From: Cupriavidus sp.
GTDB lineage: Bacteria > Pseudomonadota > Gammaproteobacteria > Burkholderiales > Burkholderiaceae
Assembly (NCBI GenBank): GCA_031181345.1
Contig: JAPSLC010000003.1
Span: forward strand, 1-64,000
Length of the DNA stretch: 64,000 nt
Reading direction: 5' to 3'
Numbering within the stretch: position 1 is the first letter of the stretch; each line of letters begins with the position of its first letter. This document shows, in pieces, positions 53,716 through 63,419 of this stretch. The notes below the pieces were generated by a model. That model worked only from the letters and a program-made list of their open reading frames with translations. It made no database searches and was not told where the DNA came from. The position numbers were made by a program, and so were the translations under genes.

Positions 53716-55569
53716 TCAGGCGTCCAACGCCCGGGCTGCCGCTTGTGCCCCCGCTTGTGCCCCCGCTTGTGCCGCCGCAAGGCGCTGCCGGGTGCCGCCC
53801 ATTGGATGGACGGCGGGCAAGCCAAGGCGATACGCGCGGTACGCCTCCCGGCATACGACGCGAAAGGTCTGCGCGTAGTGGCGCGGCAAGTCGGCCGCGA
53901 TCTCATCGAAGAGTCCGGCGGCAAGCTCGCCCTGGCGGACCAGCGCGTCGGCGTTCTCCAGCATGTCCTGCAGCAGGTTGTTGAGCCGTTCCAACTGGCC
54001 CGCACGCAGCCGGCGGACCTGCTGCTGCCATGGCGCCCACTCCGCCATGAAGGTATCGAGGCCCCGGAAATCGTGCGCCGACTCCAGCCGCAGCACTTCG
54101 TCCCGGATCGCGTTCAGGTCATCTTCGGACAGTTGCGCCGCCTCCCACTGCCGCTCGGAAATGGGGCGCGCCTCGCCCGGCAGCGCCAGTTCGGCCGCCA
54201 GCAACATCCGGCAGGCCATCAGCCGGTCGAAGGGCTGCGGCAGCGCGGGCGAGCGCCGCAATACCGCCTGCTGCAGCAGATCCAGGCGGAGCAGGCCCCG
54301 CCCCAGCGCGGCGACGGTATCGATGTCCTCGCCCTGCTGCCGAGCCAGCATGGCCTGGACAATGGCGATCTCCGCCTCGTCCACCGCCTGCAGCAGCGCT
54401 TCGCCGCAATCGTCCAGCGATGCCCGTAGTGCACCGGTGCACGACTCATACAGGCCGGCATCCTGCGCCAGCCAGGACTCGAGCAGTTCCAGCCGGTAGG
54501 CCATGATGGCGTCCCCACGTCGCGTCAGTCCGTGGGCCGACGCGAGGCGCCGGCCGACCTCGGCGATCAGCTCGCGCAACGCGGTCAGCCGTTGCGGGGC
54601 CGATACCGCGTTGTCGGCGGCGGCCGCTTCGATCACGATCTGCGGCGCCTCGTACAGCAGCGCCGCGATCCCCCCATGCTCGACGCGGCCCGGGGCAGGC
54701 ATTCTGATGCGCAGATGAAGGCTCGGCACATTGGCATTGCGCTCATGGTGGATGGGTGCCGATGTCCCGCTCTGCATCACCATGTCGATCGAGACGAGCG
54801 ACCATTCGTCGAACGGATTGCCGTGCGCAAACGTCTCGAAGCGATGGCCGCCGAAGCCGAAATTCGCCGGCAGGGATGCGATGCCGTTATGCTCGATCCA
54901 CAGCTGCGCGAGGTGCGGCAAGCCGGCGACGAAGTCCGGCCACGACACCAGACGGTTGTGGCTTGCCGAGAGCACGCGCAACTGTGTCAAGCCGCCGATC
55001 CATCGGGGCAGATCGCACAGCAGATTGCGCTCCAGTCCAAGCACCCGCAGCTGAGTCAGACGCGAAATCATCGGCGGCACGGCATCGAAGCGATTGCCGC
55101 CGAGGCGCAGCGTGCGCAGCTGCTCCAACGTGCCGATCGCGGCCGGCAGGCTGGACAGCCCAAGGTTGCGCAGGTCCAGCTCCGTGCCGTGCCCCTCATG
55201 ACAGGCCAGTATCCGTTCCGCGGCCAGCGCTCGTCCCTCGGTCGGCCCGGCGGTCCGCCATTTCGCCAATTCCTGGTGCAGGCACTGCCGTTGCGCTTGC
55301 CGATTGCCGCTCAGCGCCCGGGTCATCCGTTCGGCATGCGAGGACAGGCATCCCTCTGCGAGGCGGTGCTGGAACAGTTCGCGAATCGATGCGGCATGGC
55401 CAACCCTGGCCACCACCGGCCCCGACTCGCCATAGGACAGCCGATAACTTTTCCCTTTCACGGCGAACTGCCCGGCCGCGGCATATACCTGCTCCGCGCC
55501 TTCCGGGGTGCCCATCGCCCGCACGAAGGCGTCGACGGATGAATAGGCGGGTTGCTGCTGAATCGTCAT
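53716..55569 (-). CDS. LRR protein with IpaH/NEL-like C terminus, candidate E3 ubiquitin ligase
   Basis: 617 residues; ATG 55569 follows GGGAGG. Order: N-terminal module (about 33-58); a helical stretch with KWRTAGPTEGRALAAERIL and ELDLRNLGLSSLP (104-142), very like the pre-LRR motif of YopM/IpaH/SspH; about five leucine-rich repeats (to about 245); and a C-terminal helical half. In that half, WLAQDAGLYESC, SLDDCGEALL (Cys388), LGRGLLRLDLLQQ, LMACRMLLAAELALPGEARP and EWAPWQQQV follow the order of the NEL ubiquitin-ligase domain. The catalytic CxD of IpaH would be Cys388-Gly-Glu here. Tail has QAGA repeats. Inference: a host-directed E3 ligase, not proven. Confidence 0.75.
   Translation of the reverse strand: MTIQQQPAYSSVDAFVRAMGTPEGAEQVYAAAGQFAVKGKSYRLSYGESGPVVARVGHAASIRELFQHRLAEGCLSSHAERMTRALSGNRQAQRQCLHQELAKWRTAGPTEGRALAAERILACHEGHGTELDLRNLGLSSLPAAIGTLEQLRTLRLGGNRFDAVPPMISRLTQLRVLGLERNLLCDLPRWIGGLTQLRVLSASHNRLVSWPDFVAGLPHLAQLWIEHNGIASLPANFGFGGHRFETFAHGNPFDEWSLVSIDMVMQSGTSAPIHHERNANVPSLHLRIRMPAPGRVEHGGIAALLYEAPQIVIEAAAADNAVSAPQRLTALRELIAEVGRRLASAHGLTRRGDAIMAYRLELLESWLAQDAGLYESCTGALRASLDDCGEALLQAVDEAEIAIVQAMLARQQGEDIDTVAALGRGLLRLDLLQQAVLRRSPALPQPFDRLMACRMLLAAELALPGEARPISERQWEAAQLSEDDLNAIRDEVLRLESAHDFRGLDTFMAEWAPWQQQVRRLRAGQLERLNNLLQDMLENADALVRQGELAAGLFDEIAADLPRHYAQTFRVVCREAYRAYRLGLPAVHPMGGTRQRLAAAQAGAQAGAQAAARALDA
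53738..53778. repeat. 12-base coding tandem repeat
   Basis: Three tandem copies of a 12-base unit (GCTTGTGCCCCC on the plus strand) encode the QAGA tail repeats of the LRR protein. This is a second example, after the one at 39917, of a 12-base repeat within an accessory gene here. Confidence 0.7.
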
Positions 55570-55578
55570 GGAACCTCC

Positions 55579-55600
55579 CGAAGGAACACATCGAAGGAAC
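55579..55600. promoter_or_regulatory. Direct repeat in the LRR gene leader
   Basis: GTTCCTTCG occurs twice on the minus strand, separated by four bases, ending 9 bases before the start codon of the LRR gene. A direct repeat of this kind can be a regulator site. The TTCG cores are 9 bases apart, so this is not the hrpII box (16-base spacing). Confidence 0.3.
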
Positions 55601-55699
55601 GTGGGCGACTTCAGCGGGAAAGAGGCGGCGGGACGCCAGGCGGTCGAAGCCGGATGCGCCGCCGCGTCATCGCTTCATCGCGGCCAGGCAGCATCCAGA

Positions 55700-58423
55700 T
55701 TAGGCAAGGCGCTCGGCGATAACGGGTGCGCTGTTTCGTTTATCGGCATGCTCGAGTTCGGCGGGAGGACCGCCGTCGGCGCCTTCGTCGATCGATGCCG
55801 AACCGATGCCGCCGAGCGACTGAGGGCGGCCATTCGTATCGAGCACCGTCACATTGAGAGGCTCGGTTCCGTCCGCCAGCAAGGAATCGTCGGGCTGGAC
55901 CAGCTCGCCTCCCAGCGTTGCCAGATACCACCAATAGGCGACTTGCTCCGGCGTCTCTGAACGGGCCAGCCGCGCACTGTGGCGCGATGCGATATCCGGT
56001 TCGCTCGCTAAGCCGGTCAGGACGGGGCGCTCCACCGCGGGCATGTCGGCGGCGATGTCCGCCTGGATTGCCGCGCCGATATCGGCGCCAGCCGGGGGAT
56101 CGGCGGGCGGGCCGGCCACCGGATCCGCGACAGCATGCACCGGCTGATCCTGGGCAGGATCGGCGCGTTGGGCGCCGGCTTGCGCCCGGTTCGCTGGCTG
56201 ACCGGCGCGGCGGTCCACGGAAGGATTGCGGCTCGACGAGAAATGTTCGATCTCGGCCCGGGTCCACGCATTGAACTCACCGAGGGTCGCCTTGCCGATC
56301 CGCATCGTATCGAGCCGCCGGCGCAAAGCCGTCTCGTCGGCGCTCAGGCGCTCATGCTCCGCATCGACCTGCGCGATCAGCGGCGCCAATGCGTGCGGCA
56401 GGGCGAAGCGCGGTTCCGTGGATATCTCTTGCTCTTTGTCTTCCAAGGTATCGCTCGACGCCGCGATGGCCGGTCCGTCAACGTGGCCGGCAGCCAGTTG
56501 CAACGCCTGCCTCGCCCGGCCCAGCGCCTCGTCCGCTGCGGTGCTGGCCTGCCGCGCCGCTTCGGCGGCTGCCACTGCCTGATCGCGGGCCCGGATCATC
56601 GCCAGCGTGGGCGTCGCGATGGCGGCCAGGCTTGTCACCGACGCCTGCATATGCGCGGTCGCGCTGGCCAAAACGGCTCTTGCGTCCCGTGCCTCGAGGA
56701 ACGCGATGCGCATTGCCACCGCTGCAGCGACGAATTGCCGACGCCTGTCTTCACCGAGCACCGCGGCGACCGGCGCCAGCAAGGGGGCGCGCCCGAGTTG
56801 ACCTGCCAGCGTCTCCCGACGTTCGTGGCGCATCGCACGGACCGCGTCATCCACGGCCCGCCGCACCGCCGGCACCACGGCGGTGTGCATGTGATTGTCG
56901 TAGACGGTTGCATGAAGTTGCTCGTACAGCTGCGACAGGCCCAGATAGGCCCTCGTCGCTGCAACATCCGCCAGGTTTGACTTGGCGATCCGGACATTGG
57001 CGCCGATGCAGAAACGCAAGGCCTCTGGGTTGGCCCGCAACATCACGGCATGGCGCTTGACCAGGTCGCCCGAGGCGGCATGTCGAAGGTATCGGGTCTC
57101 GCCGGCATGAAGAACCTGTCTCGCGTTCGAGTTGGCGGCATGCACCGGTGCGCGCGGGTGGGTCAGGTTCAACCACAACTTCTTCATCAACGACACCTTC
57201 TGCTGGAAATACATCGTGACCATGCCCGGCGGACCGCCCTCGGCGCTCCCGACCGAAGCAGCATATTTGGGCAGTTGCCCAGGGGCCGGCATGGCGCCGC
57301 GGTTGCCCCAGTGCTTGCCGCGGGCTTTCAACGACGCGCATTCCTGCGGGGTGGCCCCGGCCTGCTGTTCCACCCGCCGGCGGAATGCCTTGCGGGAATG
57401 GCCGGAGAGCTGCGCGCGCGCAGCCGCATGGGCCTGCTCCATCGCGATGTCCGCATACTTCTCGACGATCGGGCGCGCATTGACGGGCCAATGGCCATCT
57501 TCCTGCTGGATCCTGTCGGCGCTCAACGCCGCGCGCGTGGTCAGCCCGGGCAACAGGCGACGGACCGCCAGGTCGATGGCCGCCTCGGCCTGGTTGGCGA
57601 TCGCCGTGTCGGAGCGATAGATGGGCGCGTACAGGTAGCCGCGTTGACCACCGCTTTCGAGACGAAAATCGGTCGGCATCTCGCGAAGCAGGCGTGCCTT
57701 CGCGATCGCGGCGAGTCTAGCCGGCGCCTCCTCCTCGACGCTGGCGCGAACGAACTGCGCCATCAGCTGGCGCAAGTCGGCATAGCCGCCGAAACGCTCC
57801 GCGCAGGGCCCCGTCCCGGTCGCGAGCGAGTGCAGCCGCGCAAGCGCCCGCGTACCTTGTTCGCCCGGTTGCTTGGTGAAGACCAGTTCAATCGTGTCGT
57901 CGTGGTGCCGGAAGCTCAGCACCAGCTTGTCGCCATCCAGCCTGGTGCGATGCCGGTCCAGTTGGCTCAGGGCAATCGGGCTGTAGGGAGCGCGCTTGGC
58001 ACTCCAGGCGAGTATCTCGGGGGCCGGCTTGGCGATGCCGACACTGTCGAGCATGTCGGCGATCGATCCGTCCGGGCAGAGCTGGCGAAACACCGCGCTG
58101 CTCTCCTGCTGCAGATCCCTGGCGATCTGATCCGCGATGCCGCCGATGTTGCGAAACGCCTGCTGGAGCTGCCGTTGGCCGCTGTCGCCCCACAGGTCCA
58201 TGGCCCTGCATATTGCCTTCCGCAGCCAGGATGCGCCTTCGTCATGCTGCCGTCGGACCGCGAGCTGGGTCAGGCGGCCCTCGGTGACGTATTCGAGTTT
58301 GAAAGTGCCCCCACCCTTGATGTGGAAGACACCCTGATGTCCGCCGAGCAACTCGGCCAGCAAGTTGTTGCGGTTGCCGTCCAGCTGCTCGCGCAACTGG
58401 ACGGCCGTGAACTCCATGGGCAT
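55700..58423 (-). CDS. Large unknown protein, effector-like paralogue 2
   Basis: 907 residues, family unrecognised, no signal peptide or membrane helix. N-terminal module GVFHIKGGGTFKLEYVTEGR at 31-50, paralogous to that of the 674-residue protein, as are SWLRKAICRAMD (65-76), the LDRHRTRLDGDKLVLSF block (155-171) and EEEAPARLA. Extensive helices follow, then a coiled-coil-like Ala/Arg stretch (about 630-680), a Pro/Ala-rich linker with PADPPAGAD and a short C-terminal domain. It heads the island; the LRR gene begins 130 bases downstream. ATG 58423 is the longest start; ATG 58417 is equally possible. Confidence 0.75.
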   Translation of the reverse strand: MPMEFTAVQLREQLDGNRNNLLAELLGGHQGVFHIKGGGTFKLEYVTEGRLTQLAVRRQHDEGASWLRKAICRAMDLWGDSGQRQLQQAFRNIGGIADQIARDLQQESSAVFRQLCPDGSIADMLDSVGIAKPAPEILAWSAKRAPYSPIALSQLDRHRTRLDGDKLVLSFRHHDDTIELVFTKQPGEQGTRALARLHSLATGTGPCAERFGGYADLRQLMAQFVRASVEEEAPARLAAIAKARLLREMPTDFRLESGGQRGYLYAPIYRSDTAIANQAEAAIDLAVRRLLPGLTTRAALSADRIQQEDGHWPVNARPIVEKYADIAMEQAHAAARAQLSGHSRKAFRRRVEQQAGATPQECASLKARGKHWGNRGAMPAPGQLPKYAASVGSAEGGPPGMVTMYFQQKVSLMKKLWLNLTHPRAPVHAANSNARQVLHAGETRYLRHAASGDLVKRHAVMLRANPEALRFCIGANVRIAKSNLADVAATRAYLGLSQLYEQLHATVYDNHMHTAVVPAVRRAVDDAVRAMRHERRETLAGQLGRAPLLAPVAAVLGEDRRRQFVAAAVAMRIAFLEARDARAVLASATAHMQASVTSLAAIATPTLAMIRARDQAVAAAEAARQASTAADEALGRARQALQLAAGHVDGPAIAASSDTLEDKEQEISTEPRFALPHALAPLIAQVDAEHERLSADETALRRRLDTMRIGKATLGEFNAWTRAEIEHFSSSRNPSVDRRAGQPANRAQAGAQRADPAQDQPVHAVADPVAGPPADPPAGADIGAAIQADIAADMPAVERPVLTGLASEPDIASRHSARLARSETPEQVAYWWYLATLGGELVQPDDSLLADGTEPLNVTVLDTNGRPQSLGGIGSASIDEGADGGPPAELEHADKRNSAPVIAERLA

Positions 58424-58449
58424 GATCGGGCGACTCCAGAATTCAATCG

Positions 58450-58500
58450 CTCGATCATATGAACCAAAAGCAAATCCAGCTTTTTTAAAACACTTGCCGT
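58450..58500. promoter_or_regulatory. AT-rich candidate promoter patch upstream of the 907-residue gene
   Basis: This stretch, with TTTTAAAA and ATATGAACC, is strikingly AT-rich against its surroundings and is the probable promoter of the three-gene island. I could not assign -35 and -10 boxes with confidence. Confidence 0.35.
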
Positions 58501-58550
58501 TTGCGCATTCAGTCGCACTGCGCGGTGTTTGTCATGCCGGACGCGGATCG

Positions 58551-59411
58551 CTATTTCGCCGCGTTATAGACATAGACGCCCCGGCCCGTCTTGCGCCCGA
58601 GGTAGCCGGCGGCCACCATCTCGCGCATCAGCATGGCTGGCCGGTACTTGGGATCGCCAAACTCGGCGTACAGCACCTCCATCACGGCCAGCATCGTGTC
58701 GAGCCCGATCATGTCGGCCAGCGCCAGCGGGCCGATCGGATGATTGCAGCCCAGCTTCATGCCTTCGTCGATTTCCTCGGGCGATGCGAGGCCCTCGCCG
58801 AGCACGCAGAAGGCCTCGTTGATCATCGGGCAGAGGATGCGGTTGACGACGAAGCCCGGGCTGTTCTTCACCGTGATCGGATACTTGCCGAGCTGCTTCG
58901 ACAACTGCTCGACCGCCGCGTGCGTGGCGTCGCTGGTCTGCAGGCCGCGGATCAGCTCGACCAGCGCCATCATCGGCACCGGGTTGAAGAAGTGCATGCC
59001 GATGAAGCGCTCGGGACGGTTGATCGCCGCGGCCAGCTTGGTGATCGAGATCGACGAGGTATTGGACGCAACGATGGTGTCGTCGTCGACCAGTGCATCG
59101 ATCTGCTTCAGGATCTTGAGCTTGAGCTCGTAGTTCTCGGTGGCGGCCTCGATCACGATCTGCGCGGCCTTCAGGTCCTCATAGGCGGTCGAGCCGCGCA
59201 CGCGCGCGAGCGCCGCGTTCTTGTCGGCCTCGGTGATCTTGTCCTTCTTGATCAGCCGGTCCAGGCTGCCGGCGATGGTGGCGATGCCCTTGTCGACCGC
59301 GCCCTGGCTGATATCGACCATCACGACATCGAGCCCGACCACCGCGCACGCCTGCGCGATGCCGTTGCCCATGGTGCCTGCGCCGATGATGCCGACGGTG
59401 TGGATTGTCAT
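58551..59411 (-). CDS. 3-hydroxyacyl-CoA dehydrogenase, 3-hydroxybutyryl-CoA type
   Basis: 286 residues. Rossmann motif GIIGAGTMGNGIAQACA, the family block VASNTSSISITKLAA, and HFFNPVPMMALVELIRG with the catalytic His. The C-terminal domain has NSPGFVVNRILCPMINEAF. It oxidises (S)-3-hydroxybutyryl-CoA and similar short-chain CoAs using NAD. The Met at 59411 begins the family sequence and follows GGGAG. A HIT gene lies upstream. Confidence 0.95.
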   Translation of the reverse strand: MTIHTVGIIGAGTMGNGIAQACAVVGLDVVMVDISQGAVDKGIATIAGSLDRLIKKDKITEADKNAALARVRGSTAYEDLKAAQIVIEAATENYELKLKILKQIDALVDDDTIVASNTSSISITKLAAAINRPERFIGMHFFNPVPMMALVELIRGLQTSDATHAAVEQLSKQLGKYPITVKNSPGFVVNRILCPMINEAFCVLGEGLASPEEIDEGMKLGCNHPIGPLALADMIGLDTMLAVMEVLYAEFGDPKYRPAMLMREMVAAGYLGRKTGRGVYVYNAAK

Positions 59412-59483
59412 GCTGTCTCCCTGCTTGCCAATGGAATGTGAATGGAATTGGAATGGATGCGGATGGCGCAAATGCCGGCGGCG

Positions 59484-59900
59484 TCAGCCCAGCGCCGCGA
59501 CGATGCGCGCCGCATGCTGCTGCAGCACGGCCGGATCCTGCGGCTCGCTGGCGTGGCCGCGCAGCGGGCGGTCCGCGTAGCGCGGCACGATATGGAAGTG
59601 CACGTGCGGCACGGTCTGGCCGGCGGCAGCGCCGTTGAACTGGCCCACCGACAGGCCGTCGGGGCCGAACGCATCCCGCACCGCGCGCGCGATGCGCTGG
59701 GTGGTGCGGATCGTCGCCTGCGCGGCGCCTTCCGACAGGTCGAACAGCTCGGCGGCGGGCTCCTTGGGCAGCACCAGCACGTGACCGTCGGACTGCGGCA
59801 TGATGTCCATGAAGGCCAGCGTGTCGGCGTCTTCGTAGACCTTGTGGCAAGGCAGCTCGCCTCGCAGGATTCGGGCAAAGATATTGTTCGGGTCGTACAC
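59484..59900 (-). CDS. HIT family nucleotide-binding protein
   Basis: 138 residues with the HIT triad HVHFHIV (His99, His101, His103) and the N-terminal IFARILRGELPCHKVYED. HIT proteins hydrolyse AMP-lysine, AMP-NH2 or dinucleoside polyphosphates. It lies between icmF and the dehydrogenase on the same strand; no specific role here is evident. Confidence 0.94.
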   Translation of the reverse strand: MYDPNNIFARILRGELPCHKVYEDADTLAFMDIMPQSDGHVLVLPKEPAAELFDLSEGAAQATIRTTQRIARAVRDAFGPDGLSVGQFNGAAAGQTVPHVHFHIVPRYADRPLRGHASEPQDPAVLQQHAARIVAALG

Positions 59901-60104
59901 CGTGAGCTCCGGTTCGGAAATGCGCGACTGCGCCGCGATGGCCGCTGAAATCGCGCGCTGGAATCGCGCCTGGCACGCCGCTGAACCTGCGGCGCCGCAA
60001 CGCAGCCTGCGAGTTTAACGCACGGTCGTGCGAATTTGCCGGCGGCAGGGAACGGCCGCGCCGGGCACCGATGGCCGGGCGCGGTCGTGGCGATTCGGCG
60101 TGCG

Positions 60105-63100
60105 CTACATATTGCGACGATACTGTCCGCCGACCTCGAACAGCGCATGCGTGATCTGCCCGAGCGAGCAGACCCGCACCGCGTCCATCAGAACCGCGAA
60201 CACGTTCTCGTCGTCGATCACCGCCTGGCGCAGCCGCGCCAGCATCGCCGGTGCCGCGTCGGCATGGCGGTCGTGGAAATCCTCCAGCCGCCGCAGCTGG
60301 CTCTGCTTCTCGTCCTCGCTGGAGCGCGCCAGCTCGAGCGTGGTCGGGGTCGGATCGCCATCGGGATTGCGGAAGGTATTGACGCCGATGATCGGCAGCG
60401 AGCCGTCGTGCTTGCGCTGCTCGTAATACATCGACTCCTCCTGGATCCTGGCGCGCTGGTAGCCGGTCTCCATCGCGCCGAGCACGCCGCCGCGCTCTGC
60501 GATCCGCTCGAACTCCTGCAGCACGGCCTCCTCCACCAGGTCGGTCAGCTCCTCGATCAGGAAGCTGCCCTGGTTCGGGTTCTCGCACTTGGCGACGCCC
60601 CATTCGCGATTGATGATCAGCTGGATTGCCAGCGCGCGCCGCACCGACTCGGCGGTCGGCGTGGTGATCGCCTCGTCGTAGGCGTTGGTATGCAGCGAAT
60701 TGCAGTTGTCGTAGATCGCGATCAGCGCCTGCAGCGTGGTGCGGATGTCGTTGAAGTCGATCTCCTGCGCATGCAGCGAGCGGCCCGAGGTCTGGATGTG
60801 GTACTTCAGCTTCTGGCTGCGCTCGTTGGCGCCGTACTTGTCGCGCAGCGTGACCGCCCAGATGCGGCGCGCGACGCGGCCCAGCACGCTGTACTCCGGG
60901 TCCATGCCGTTCGAGAAGAAGAACGACAGATTGGGCGCGAAGTCGTCGATGTGCATGCCGCGCGCCAGATAGGCCTCGACATAGGTGAAGCCGTTGGCCA
61001 GCGTGAAAGCCAGCTGCGAGATCGGATTCGCGCCGGCCTCGGCGATGTGATAGCCGGAGATCGACACGGAGTAGAAGTTGCGCACCTGATGATCGACGAA
61101 GTACTGCTGGATGTCGCCCATCACCTTCAACGAGAACTCGGTCGAAAAGATGCAGGTGTTCTGGCCCTGGTCCTCCTTCAGGATGTCGGCCTGCACCGTG
61201 CCGCGCACGTTCTGCAGCACCATCGCGCGGATCTTCGCGGCCTCGCCGGCATCGGGCTCGCGGCCCTGCTCGCGGCGGAAGCTGTCGAGCTGCTGGTCGA
61301 TCGCCGTGTTCATGAACATCGCGAGGATGGCCGGCGCGGGACCATTGATCGTCATCGACACCGAGGTCTGCGGATCGATCAGGTCGAAGCCGTCGTACAG
61401 CACCTTCATGTCGTCGAGCGTCGCGATCGAGACGCCCGAATTGCCGACCTTGCCGTAGATGTCGGGACGCAGGTCCGGGTCCTCGCCGTACAGCGTGACC
61501 GAATCGAAGGCCGTCGACAGCCGCTTGGCCGGCATGCCCTCGGAGACCAGCTTGAAGCGGCGGTTGGTGCGGAACGCATCGCCCTCGCCGGCGAACATCC
61601 GCGTCGGGTCCTCGTTCTCGCGCTTGAAGGGGAACACGCCCGCGGTGTAGGGGAAATAGCCCGGCAGGTTCTCGCGCATCAGCCAGCGCAGCAGCTCGCC
61701 CTCGTCGGTGAAGCGCGGCAGCACCACCTTGCGCAGCCGCGTGCCCGACAGCGTCGTGCTGACCAGCCCGGTGCGCAGCTCCCTGCCGCGGATCGTGACC
61801 ACGTGCTCGTCGCCGCTGTAGGCCGCGCGCAGCGCGGACCAGCCCGCCAGCAGCGCGCGTTCGGTCTCCCCCAGCGCGCCGTCGCGTTCGGCCTCGAGCG
61901 CCTGCAGCGCCTGCTGCGCATCGGCACCGGCGGCAGCCGACGCCTCCGCCAGCATCCGCCGGGCCTCGCGCAGCTGCTGCCGCTCGCGCGCGATCCGGCT
62001 CTGCGCGGCCACGCGCTTGTGATAGGCCCGCACGGTATCGGCCAGCTCGGCCAGATAGCGGCTGCGCGCCGGCGGCACGATCGCGTTGCGGCCGGTGCTC
62101 TGCCGTCCCGCCAGCCGCGGCAGCGTGCCGTCGCGCAGCACCAGGCCCCGCTGGGCCAGCGCCTCGCGCAGGCCAAGGTACAGCATCGTCACGCCGTCGT
62201 CGTTGAAGCGCGAGGCCTGGGTGCCGTAGACCGGCATGTCCTCGGCGCGAGCGTGCCATTGTTCGCGGTTGCGCTGCATCTGCTTGGCGACGTCGCGCCA
62301 CGCGTCCTGCGCGCCCTTGCGATCGAACTTGTTGATCGCGACGAAATCGGCGAAGTCCAGCATGTCGATCTTCTCGAGCTGGCTGGCGGCGCCGAACTCC
62401 GGCGTCATCACATACAGCGACAGATCGACATGGGGCACGATCGCCGCGTCGCCCTGCCCAATGCCCGAGGTCTCGACCACGATCAGGTCGAAGCCGGCCA
62501 CCTTGCACGCCGCCAGCGCGTCCGGCAGGGCCCGCGACACCTCGCTGGCAGCGTCGCGCGTGGCGAGCGAGCGCATATAGATCTGCGGATGGTGGATCGC
62601 GTTCATGCGGATCCGGTCGCCCAGCAGCGCGCCGCCGGTACGCCGGCGCGAAGGGTCGATCGAGATCACCGCGATGCGCAGGCTGTCCTGCTGATCGAGA
62701 CGGAAGCGGCGGATCAGCTCGTCGGTCAGCGACGATTTGCCGGCGCCGCCCGTACCGGTCACGCCGAGCACCGGGGTGGCGATGCCGGCGGCGTCCGCAT
62801 GCAGCGCGGCGGCCATGGCCGGATCGGCCTTGCCGTTCTCCAGCACGGTGATCCATTGCGCCAGCGCGCGGCGGTCGCCGGCGCGCAACGAATCGAGCGT
62901 GGCGGGCGCGTGGCGCGACAGGTCGAAATCGCAGCGCCGCACCATGTCGGCGATCATGCCGGCCAGGCCCATGCGCTGGCCGTCCTCGGGGCTGTAGATG
63001 CGCGCCACGCCGTAATCCTGCAGCTCGCGGATCTCCTCGGGCACGATCACCCCGCCGCCGCCGCCGAACACCTGGATATGGGCGCCGCCGCGCTCGCGCA

Positions 63101-63419
63101 GCAGGTCGACCATGTATTTGAAGTATTCGACGTGGCCGCCCTGGTAGCTCGAGACGGCGATGCCCTGCACGTCCTCCTGCAGCGCGGCCGCAACGACTTC
63201 CTCGACCGAGCGGTTGTGGCCGAGGTGGATCACCTCGCAGCCCTGCGCCTGCAGGATGCGGCGCATGATGTTGATCGAAGCATCGTGGCCGTCGAACAAG
63301 GATGCGGCCGTAACGAAGCGGACCTTGTGGGTCGGCGCGCCGGCGGGCGCGGGTGCCGGCGCCACGGTGGCGGCCTCGGCTTCGGCGCCTGCCTTGCGCA
63401 GGTCGGACAGATCGGTCAT
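60105..63419 (-). CDS. icmF: Fused isobutyryl-CoA mutase
   Basis: 1104 residues, the length of IcmF. Order: B12-binding domain (about 32-160) with DGHDASIN (His45, the axial ligand) and [13 protein letters not shown]-protein chaperone domain with P-loop [12 protein letters not shown] (219-230) and NKFDRKG; then the acyl-CoA mutase TIM barrel, with [54 protein letters not shown] and [14 protein letters not shown]. It interconverts isobutyryl- and n-butyryl-CoA; its GTPase loads and guards the cofactor. ATG 63419 begins the family sequence [11 protein letters not shown]. Beside a hydroxyacyl-CoA dehydrogenase, it suggests branched short-chain acid catabolism. Confidence 0.96.
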   Translation of the reverse strand: MTDLSDLRKAGAEAEAATVAPAPAPAGAPTHKVRFVTAASLFDGHDASINIMRRILQAQGCEVIHLGHNRSVEEVVAAALQEDVQGIAVSSYQGGHVEYFKYMVDLLRERGGAHIQVFGGGGGVIVPEEIRELQDYGVARIYSPEDGQRMGLAGMIADMVRRCDFDLSRHAPATLDSLRAGDRRALAQWITVLENGKADPAMAAALHADAAGIATPVLGVTGTGGAGKSSLTDELIRRFRLDQQDSLRIAVISIDPSRRRTGGALLGDRIRMNAIHHPQIYMRSLATRDAASEVSRALPDALAACKVAGFDLIVVETSGIGQGDAAIVPHVDLSLYVMTPEFGAASQLEKIDMLDFADFVAINKFDRKGAQDAWRDVAKQMQRNREQWHARAEDMPVYGTQASRFNDDGVTMLYLGLREALAQRGLVLRDGTLPRLAGRQSTGRNAIVPPARSRYLAELADTVRAYHKRVAAQSRIARERQQLREARRMLAEASAAAGADAQQALQALEAERDGALGETERALLAGWSALRAAYSGDEHVVTIRGRELRTGLVSTTLSGTRLRKVVLPRFTDEGELLRWLMRENLPGYFPYTAGVFPFKRENEDPTRMFAGEGDAFRTNRRFKLVSEGMPAKRLSTAFDSVTLYGEDPDLRPDIYGKVGNSGVSIATLDDMKVLYDGFDLIDPQTSVSMTINGPAPAILAMFMNTAIDQQLDSFRREQGREPDAGEAAKIRAMVLQNVRGTVQADILKEDQGQNTCIFSTEFSLKVMGDIQQYFVDHQVRNFYSVSISGYHIAEAGANPISQLAFTLANGFTYVEAYLARGMHIDDFAPNLSFFFSNGMDPEYSVLGRVARRIWAVTLRDKYGANERSQKLKYHIQTSGRSLHAQEIDFNDIRTTLQALIAIYDNCNSLHTNAYDEAITTPTAESVRRALAIQLIINREWGVAKCENPNQGSFLIEELTDLVEEAVLQEFERIAERGGVLGAMETGYQRARIQEESMYYEQRKHDGSLPIIGVNTFRNPDGDPTPTTLELARSSEDEKQSQLRRLEDFHDRHADAAPAMLARLRQAVIDDENVFAVLMDAVRVCSLGQITHALFEVGGQYRRNM

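Noticed and set aside
55579..55600. An hrpII box (TTCG-N16-TTCG) for type III regulation
   Set aside because: Only two TTCG cores nine bases apart are present, not the required 16-base spacing, and none was found upstream of the 907-residue gene.
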